Shown piece by piece: positions 59,055-64,000 of a DNA stretch of 64,000 bases; the first letter of the stretch is position 1, and every line of letters starts with the position of its first letter. The notes beneath the pieces were generated by a model. That model worked only from the letters and a program-made list of their open reading frames with translations, searched no databases and was not told the origin of the DNA. The stretch comes from Streptomyces caelestis (lineage in GTDB: Bacteria; Actinomycetota; Actinomycetes; Streptomycetales; Streptomycetaceae): assembly GCF_014205255.1 (NCBI RefSeq), contig NZ_JACHNE010000001.1:8246001-8310000 (forward strand), given 5' to 3'. A program made the translations under genes and the position numbers.

Positions 59055-60848
59055 ATGACCACCACCGAGGCCCGGCCCACCGAGCGCAAACCACCACAGC
59101 TCGTGGACATGTCCTGGGATCCCATCACCCGGATCATCGGGAACCTGGGCATCTACACGAAGATCGACTTCGCCAACCGGGAAGTCGTCGAATGCCACAG
59201 CACCTCGTCGCTGTTCCGCGGCTACTCGGTGTTCATGAAGGGCAAGGACCCGCGTGACGCGGGCTTCATCACGTCCCGGATCTGCGGCATCTGCGGCGAC
59301 AACCACACCACCTGCTCCGACTACGCCCAGCAGATGGCCTACGGCGTCAAGCCGCCCCCGCTGGCCGACTACATCGTCAACCTGGGTGAAGCGGCCGAGT
59401 ACCTCTTCGACCACACGATCTTCCAGGACAACCTGGTGTTCGTGGACTTCTGCGAGGCGATGGTCAAGGCCACCAATCCGAGTGTGCTGGCCCGCGCCGA
59501 ACGCACCGACGCTCCCCGCGGCGAGATCCACGGCTACCGCACGATCGCCGACATCATGAGGGCCTTCAACCCCTTCGAGGGCGAGGTCTACAAGGAGGCC
59601 CTGAAGGTCAGCCGGATCACCCGGGAGATGTTCTGCCTCATGGAGGGGCGGCACGTCCACCCGTCCACGCTGTACCCTGGCGGCGTCGGCACGATGCCGC
59701 AGCCGACCGCCTTCACCGACTACCTCAGCCGCCTCATGCGGGTCATCGACTTCGTGAAGAAGGCCGTCGCCCTGAACGACGACGTCTTCGACTTCTTCTA
59801 CGAGGCGCTGCCCGGCTACGAGGAGGTCGGCCGCCGCCGCGTCCTGCTGGGCTGCTGGGGCGCCTTCCAGGACCCCAGGACGGTCGACTACCGGTACGAG
59901 ACGATGAACTCCTGGGGCAAGGACATGTACGTCACCCCGGGCATCATCGTCGACGGCGAACTGGTCACCAACAACCTCGTCGACATCAACCTCGGCCTGC
60001 GCATCCTGCTCGGCAGCTCGTACTACGAGGACTGGGTGGGCGAACAGCCCTTCGTGACGCACGACCCGCTCGGCAACCCCGTCGACATGCGCCACCCCTG
60101 GAACCAGACGACCGTCCCGGTGCCGCAGAAACGCGAATTCGACGGCAAGTACAGCTGGGTGATGAGCCCGCGATGGTACGACATGAGGACCGACCAGCAC
60201 CTCGCCCTCGACACCGGCGGCGGCCCGCTCGCCCGGCTCTGGTCGACCGCGCTGAGCGGCCTGGTCGACACGCCGTACGTCAAGGCCACCGGCAACAGCG
60301 TGCGCATCTCGCTGCCCAAGGGCGAGACCCTGCCGGAGACCACCCTGGAGTGGCGCATCCCGCAGTGGAGCAACACCATCGAACGCGACCGCGCCCGCCC
60401 GTACTTCGTTGCCTACGCGGCCGCCATGGCCCTCCAGTTCGTGGAGGAGGCCATGGGCCTGGTGCGCGCGGGCGAGACCAAGGTGTTCGAGAACTACGAG
60501 GTGCCCGACGAGGCGATCGGCTGCGGCTTCCACGAGGCGGTGCGCGGCGTCCTCTCCCACCACCTGGTGATCAAGGACAAGAAGATCGCCAACTACCACC
60601 CGTACCCGCCCACCCCGTGGAACGCCAGCCCCCGCGACATGTACGGCACGCCGGGCCCGTACGAGGACGCCGTCCAGGGCCAGCCCATCTTCGAGGAGAA
60701 CGGGCCGGACGACTTCAAGGGCGTCGACATCATGCGCACCGTCCGCAGCTTCGACCCCTGCCTGCCGTGCGGTGTGCACATGTACGTCGGCAAGGGCAAG
60801 ACGCTCACCACCCTGCACTCGCCGACCTACGGGGCGAACCATGGCTGA
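59055..60848 (+). CDS. hhyL: Group 1h [NiFe]-hydrogenase large subunit
   Basis: The 597-residue catalytic subunit binds the NiFe centre. The four nickel cysteines are present: Cys77 and Cys80 in SRICGICGDNHTTC, Cys569 and Cys572 in FDPCLPCGVHMYVG. Length agrees with group 1h. A 25-residue tail follows the last Cys motif, so whether it is trimmed by an endopeptidase cannot be told. It lies 64 bp after hhyS and overlaps the NifU-like gene by 8 bp. Confidence 0.96.
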   Translation: MTTTEARPTERKPPQLVDMSWDPITRIIGNLGIYTKIDFANREVVECHSTSSLFRGYSVFMKGKDPRDAGFITSRICGICGDNHTTCSDYAQQMAYGVKPPPLADYIVNLGEAAEYLFDHTIFQDNLVFVDFCEAMVKATNPSVLARAERTDAPRGEIHGYRTIADIMRAFNPFEGEVYKEALKVSRITREMFCLMEGRHVHPSTLYPGGVGTMPQPTAFTDYLSRLMRVIDFVKKAVALNDDVFDFFYEALPGYEEVGRRRVLLGCWGAFQDPRTVDYRYETMNSWGKDMYVTPGIIVDGELVTNNLVDINLGLRILLGSSYYEDWVGEQPFVTHDPLGNPVDMRHPWNQTTVPVPQKREFDGKYSWVMSPRWYDMRTDQHLALDTGGGPLARLWSTALSGLVDTPYVKATGNSVRISLPKGETLPETTLEWRIPQWSNTIERDRARPYFVAYAAAMALQFVEEAMGLVRAGETKVFENYEVPDEAIGCGFHEAVRGVLSHHLVIKDKKIANYHPYPPTPWNASPRDMYGTPGPYEDAVQGQPIFEENGPDDFKGVDIMRTVRSFDPCLPCGVHMYVGKGKTLTTLHSPTYGANHG

Positions 60849-61392
60849 GGCCGCCACCGCACGCCTGGCGGACCCGGACGTCGAGGCCCGGCTCGCCCGG
60901 CTCGACGAGCTGCTGAACACCCTTGAGTCCGCACCTGGCCCCACCACACGCTCCGCGACCGAGGCGGTCGCGCTCCTGACCGAGGTCTATGGCGAGGCCC
61001 TGGCCCGCGTCCTCGACCACGCCGACGGGCAGCTGGCCGAGCGCCTGGCCGAGGACGAGCTGCTCGGGCACCTGCTGGTACTGCACGACATCCACCCCGA
61101 GCCCCCCGAGCGCCGGGCGGCCCGCGCGGTCGAACGGCTGCGGCCGGCGGTACGGGAGCGGGGCGGCGACGTGGAGTGGGCCGGTGTGGAGGGGCAGGTC
61201 GGCCGGGTGCGTCTGAAGACGGGCGGCGGCTGCGGCTCCGGCTGCGGCGGTGGAGGTTCCGACGTCACCGACGCGGTCCGGGAGGCGGTGCTCGCCGTCG
61301 CTCCCGAGCTGACGGCGGTGGAGCCGCTGCCGAGCACGCCCGCTCCCGCGTTCGTACCGCTGACCACGCTGACGCACCGAGGCGCACGGTGA
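60841..61392 (+). CDS. NifU C-terminal-like protein of the hydrogenase operon
   Basis: The 183-residue protein starts inside hhyL (ATG 60841). An N-terminal helical half (LDELLNTLESAPGPTTRSAT) precedes a NifU C-terminal-like half (AVERLRPAVRERGGDVEWAG, then LKTGGGCGSGCGGGG). In NifU scaffold domains two cysteines spaced CxxC hold an iron-sulfur cluster; here the motif is CGSGC (CxxxC), an unusual spacing. It may deliver clusters to HhyS. It overlaps the next gene by GTGA. Confidence 0.85.
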   Translation: MAEAATARLADPDVEARLARLDELLNTLESAPGPTTRSATEAVALLTEVYGEALARVLDHADGQLAERLAEDELLGHLLVLHDIHPEPPERRAARAVERLRPAVRERGGDVEWAGVEGQVGRVRLKTGGGCGSGCGGGGSDVTDAVREAVLAVAPELTAVEPLPSTPAPAFVPLTTLTHRGAR

Positions 61393-61985
61393 CCATCGAC
61401 GGGGCGCTGGCCCGCCTCATCCGCTCCTCGGCCGACCGCACGGCGGCGGCCGGGGCGGAGGTGTGCGACCTGTGCGCCGCGCCCGTCGCCGACGAGCACG
61501 CCCACCTCTACGACACCGGGCAGGAGGAGGTGCGCTGCGTCTGCGGCCCCTGCTCGGTGCTGTTCGCCGGGGCCGGGGCGGGCGACGGCCACTACCGGCT
61601 CGTGCCCCGGCGCCGGGTCCGGCTGCCCCGCGTCGACACGGCGGTGCTGGGCGTACCGGTCGGCCTGGTCTTCTTCGTGCCCCGGGCGGACGGCACGGTC
61701 ACCGCGCAGGGCCCGAGCCCGGCGGGAGCCATGCGGTGGGAGGTGGACGCGGCGGCCTGGCAGGAGCTGGCCGGGACGTGTCCGCAGCTCGCCACCGTGG
61801 AACCCGAGGTGGAGGCCCTGCTGGTGAACACCGTCCACGGCCTCGACCACCACTGGATCGTGCCGATCGACGACTGCTACCGGATGGTCGCCGTCGTACG
61901 CGGCCAGTGGCGTGGCCTGTCCGGCGGAGGCCAGGTCTGGCCGGCCGTCGAGCGGTTCTTCGAGGACCTCACCGAGCGGCCATGA
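61389..61985 (+). CDS. DUF5947-type protein of the hydrogenase operon
   Basis: The 198-residue protein begins at GTG 61389 overlapping the previous stop. Four cysteines in EVCDLCAAPVADEHAHLYD and VRCVCGPCSVLF form a probable zinc or iron site in the first 60 residues. The rest is an alpha/beta domain (VPVGLVFFVPRADG ... YRMVAVVRGQWRGLSGGG). The family assignment (DUF5947, found next to group 1h hydrogenases) is from memory. Function unknown; a rubredoxin-like electron carrier or assembly factor would fit the Cys motif. Confidence 0.75.
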   Translation: MTIDGALARLIRSSADRTAAAGAEVCDLCAAPVADEHAHLYDTGQEEVRCVCGPCSVLFAGAGAGDGHYRLVPRRRVRLPRVDTAVLGVPVGLVFFVPRADGTVTAQGPSPAGAMRWEVDAAAWQELAGTCPQLATVEPEVEALLVNTVHGLDHHWIVPIDDCYRMVAVVRGQWRGLSGGGQVWPAVERFFEDLTERP

Positions 61986-62036
61986 GCACGCACAGCACGC
62001 ACTCCGCAGGTCGGAGGCGAGGAAGGAGAGCACCCC

Positions 62037-62243
62037 ATGGGCAGCATCAGAGTGGGCAGGGCCCAGGCCAGGCCCGACACGCCCGGCCACGTCGCCGGCC
62101 TGCACCAGGGCAACAAGGGCCGGTACGACAAGCAGATCGGGCACCACGAGGACGGCACCGCCGACGCGCGCCGCTCCACGGGGATCCACTGGAAGCGGCA
62201 TGACGCCCTCGTGAAGACCATGCCGAACATCTCGCCGGGATGA
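62037..62243 (+). CDS. Small basic protein of the hydrogenase operon
   Basis: The 68-residue protein (IRVGRAQARPDTPGHVAGLH, GNKGRYDKQIGHHEDGTADA) is rich in His, Lys, Arg and Gly and has no membrane helix or Cys. It lies 51 bp after the DUF5947-type gene with GGAAGGAG upstream. A histidine-rich small protein here could bind nickel, but this is speculation. It is probably conserved in group 1h clusters. Confidence 0.65.
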   Translation: MGSIRVGRAQARPDTPGHVAGLHQGNKGRYDKQIGHHEDGTADARRSTGIHWKRHDALVKTMPNISPG

Positions 62244-62275
62244 CAGCCGTGAGGAGAGGACAGGGAGTCGCCGCG

Positions 62276-62473
62276 ATGAAGCTCCAACGAGTACGCAGAC
62301 CCGTCGCACGCAGGCGAGGCGGGATGAGCGGACAGCGGGTGCTGAAGGCCGAGGCCGCCCTGGCGGGCGGTGTGGCCCTGGCCCTGTTGTGCTGGGAGTT
62401 TCCCAGCCTGAGGCGGGAGATGCGGATCTGGCGGATGGCGGGCGGGTTCCGCGCGGGCCGCCGGTATCCGTGA
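62276..62473 (+). CDS. Small single-helix membrane protein (DUF6893-like)
   Basis: The 65-residue protein has a basic N-terminus (KLQRVRRPVARRRGG), one hydrophobic segment AALAGGVALALLCWEF and a basic tail. ATG 62276 has the strong Shine-Dalgarno GGGAG at proper distance. An alternative ATG at 62240 would overlap the previous stop by ATGA and give 77 residues. It might anchor the hydrogenase to the membrane. hypA starts 7 bp downstream. Confidence 0.65.
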   Translation: MKLQRVRRPVARRRGGMSGQRVLKAEAALAGGVALALLCWEFPSLRREMRIWRMAGGFRAGRRYP

Positions 62474-62480
62474 GCCGGCC

Positions 62481-62837
62481 GTGCACGAGCTGTCGATCGC
62501 GACCGCGATCATCGAGCGGGCCGGCGAGCTGGCCCGGGCGGACGGGACCGAGGCGGTCTCGGCGGTGACCGTCCGGGTCGGCGAGCTGGCGGGCGTCGTC
62601 CCCGACGCCCTGGACTTCGCCTTCGAGGTGGCCCGCGACGGCACCGCCCTCGCCGGGGCCCGGCTCGTGGTCGAGCCGGTCCCCGCGCAGGCCTGGTGCG
62701 GCCCGTGCGCCGAGGAGTTCCCGGTGGGCATGCCCCCGTTCTTCTGGTGCCCGCGCTGCGACCGCCCCTCCAGCGACCTGCGCAGCGGCCGGGAACTGGA
62801 GATCACCGGGATCGAGCCGTCACCGGCCCCGGCATAG
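62481..62837 (+). CDS. hypA: Hydrogenase nickel insertion protein HypA
   Basis: The 118-residue metallochaperone gives nickel to the hydrogenase large subunit together with HypB. The N-terminal Ni site is the MHELSIA motif with His2, and the zinc site is formed by CGPC and CPRC (residues about 74-97). Start is GTG 62481. HypA is usually about 113-120 residues. hypB is not within the window. The convergent hypE is separated by a terminator. Confidence 0.95.
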   Translation: MHELSIATAIIERAGELARADGTEAVSAVTVRVGELAGVVPDALDFAFEVARDGTALAGARLVVEPVPAQAWCGPCAEEFPVGMPPFFWCPRCDRPSSDLRSGRELEITGIEPSPAPA

Positions 62838-62838
62838 T

Positions 62839-62879
62839 GTGAGCGGGCCCCGCCGACGTGTCCGGCGGGGCCCGCTCAC
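62839..62879. terminator. Bidirectional terminator between hypA and hypE
   Basis: GTGAGCGGGCCCCGCCG (62839-62855) and CGGCGGGGCCCGCTCAC (62863-62879) form a perfect 17-bp stem with a 7-nt loop, starting 2 bp after the hypA stop. Confidence 0.9.
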
Positions 62880-62891
62880 GTCCGGACCGGA

Positions 62892-63962
62892 TCAGCAGAT
62901 ACGCGGCAACTGCTCGCCGAGCGGCAGATCCACCACCCGTGTGCCGCCGAGGCCGGTGGCGGCCACGACCATGCCGGGATGGTCGGCGACGCACTCGCCG
63001 ATCAGCGTGGCCCCGGCACCCTGGGGGTGGGCTCGCATCGCCGCGAGGACCTCGTCCACCGCCGAGGGGGGCACGAAGGCGACGAGCCGGCCCTCGTTGG
63101 CGACGTAGAGGGGGTCGAGGCCGAGGAACCCGCAGGCGTTCGCCACCGCGTCCGGCACCGGAATGGCGCGCTCCTGAAGCCGGACCCCGGTCCCCGAGGC
63201 GCGGGCGATCTCGTTGAGGGACGCCGCCAGGCCACCCCTGGTGGGGTCGCGCAGCACATGGATGTCCGGGGTGACGGCCAGCATCGCCGTCACCAGATCC
63301 GCCAGCGGCACGGTGTCGCTGGTGACCTCGACCCCGAATTCCAGCCCCTCCCGCACGCTCATGATCGCCACCCCGTGCAGACCGATCGGCCCGCTGACGA
63401 TCACGGCGTCCCCGGGCCGCGCACGCTGGGGCCGGATGTCCACCCCGTCCGGGACGAGCCCGACACCGGCGGTGGTGACGTACACACCGTCGCCGTGCCC
63501 GGACTCCACCACCTTGGTGTCACCCGTGGCGATGGTGACCCCGGCCGCCTCGGCCGCCGCGCCCATGGAGCACGCGATCCGTTCGACGACCGTCAGCTCC
63601 ACGCCCTCCTCCAGGACGAACGCGGCGGAGAGAAACGCGGGCCGCGCACCGCTCATCGCCAGGTCGTTGACGGTGCCGTTGACCGCGAGGTCGCCCAGGC
63701 TGCCGCCGGGGAAGAACAGCGGACGGACCACGTAGGAGTCGGTGGAGAAGGCCAGCCGCGCACCGCCCAGTTCGAGGACGGCGGAGTCGGCGAGACCGGC
63801 GAGCGTGGCGTTGCCGTAGGCGGGCGTGAAGACCTGCTCCATCAGCTCCGCCGACAGTGCTCCGCCTCCGCCGTGCCCCATTACCACCACTCCCTGGTCA
63901 CGCAGTGGGGCGGGGCAGGTCCAGTCGGCCGGGTCGACCACACCGGCGCGTTGTTCAGGCAA
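62892..63962 (-). CDS. hypE: Hydrogenase maturation carbamoyl dehydratase HypE
   Basis: The 356-residue protein makes the cyanide ligands of the NiFe centre by ATP-dependent dehydration of the thiocarbamate on its C-terminal cysteine. The terminal PRIC with Cys as last residue is intact. The N-terminal MGHGGGGALSAELMEQVFTP and the ATP-binding TGDTKVVESGHGDGVYVTTA are as in the family. The start is probably TTG 63962 after AAGGAG, but the window ends 38 bp upstream, so a longer start is possible. It runs opposite to hhySL-hypA and likely belongs to a separate hyp operon (hypD or others) beyond the edge. Confidence 0.95.
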   Translation of the reverse strand: MPEQRAGVVDPADWTCPAPLRDQGVVVMGHGGGGALSAELMEQVFTPAYGNATLAGLADSAVLELGGARLAFSTDSYVVRPLFFPGGSLGDLAVNGTVNDLAMSGARPAFLSAAFVLEEGVELTVVERIACSMGAAAEAAGVTIATGDTKVVESGHGDGVYVTTAGVGLVPDGVDIRPQRARPGDAVIVSGPIGLHGVAIMSVREGLEFGVEVTSDTVPLADLVTAMLAVTPDIHVLRDPTRGGLAASLNEIARASGTGVRLQERAIPVPDAVANACGFLGLDPLYVANEGRLVAFVPPSAVDEVLAAMRAHPQGAGATLIGECVADHPGMVVAATGLGGTRVVDLPLGEQLPRIC

Positions 63963-64000
63963 CGGGAGCCACTCCTTCCTGTGTGGCCCGGCCGGCTTGC

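Overview
The window is chromosomal DNA from a Streptomyces-like actinomycete. GC is very high, third codon positions are almost all G/C, GTG starts are common, and many genes overlap by ATGA/GTGA. Streptomyces-type intergenic repeats, Tat and lipoprotein signals, and an actinobacterial high-affinity hydrogenase locus point the same way. No tRNA, rRNA, CRISPR array, integrase or intact insertion sequence was seen.

Region 1 (1-18.2 kb) is a one-carbon / methylamine catabolism block. A Rieske oxygenase of the glycine-betaine demethylase type, a dimethylglycine/sarcosine dehydrogenase-like flavoprotein and heterotetrameric sarcosine oxidase (soxB, a fused soxD-soxA, soxG) can strip methyl groups. 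folD, purU and an FdhF/YdeP-type molybdoenzyme (with fdhD) can carry the C1 unit to formate and CO2. glyA and sdaA can carry glycine through serine to pyruvate. The purU, Rieske and sdaA promoters share a tandem GTTGC motif of 19-bp period just downstream of a TTGAC box, which suggests one regulator, perhaps the local IclR protein. An mshA-like glycosyltransferase gene inside this block is frameshifted.

Region 2 (18.2-24.5 kb) encodes secreted polymer-degrading enzymes: an alpha/beta hydrolase, a PL11-type rhamnogalacturonan lyase and two SGNH esterases. Region 3 (24.5-34.2 kb) holds a PLP decarboxylase facing a MarR regulator across a perfect operator, a Tat-exported molybdenum aldehyde oxidoreductase (PaoABC-like) with its XdhC-type chaperone, an XRE regulator and a short-chain dehydrogenase.

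Region 4 (34.2-44.8 kb) is a zone of gene decay. It contains remnants of an ornithine-cyclodeaminase/D-threonine-aldolase-like pair, a WD40 protein, a polysaccharide deacetylase without its catalytic domain, a MacB-type ABC ATPase broken by a small palindromic element, an MFS/TetR pair and a Ser/Thr kinase. Live genes (TetR, SnoaL-like, HxlR, ABC permease) lie between them.

Region 5 (44.8-53.9 kb) is a LacI-controlled sugar locus: a secreted GH39-like enzyme with carbohydrate-binding modules, a LacI regulator with several GAACCGGTTC operators, an ABC sugar importer and an intracellular (alpha/alpha)6 glycosidase. A malic enzyme follows. Region 6 (55.7-64 kb) is a group 1h [NiFe]-hydrogenase cluster: an uncharacterised 513-residue protein, hhyS, hhyL, a NifU-like protein, a DUF5947-type protein, two small proteins, hypA and a convergent hypE that runs to the window edge.
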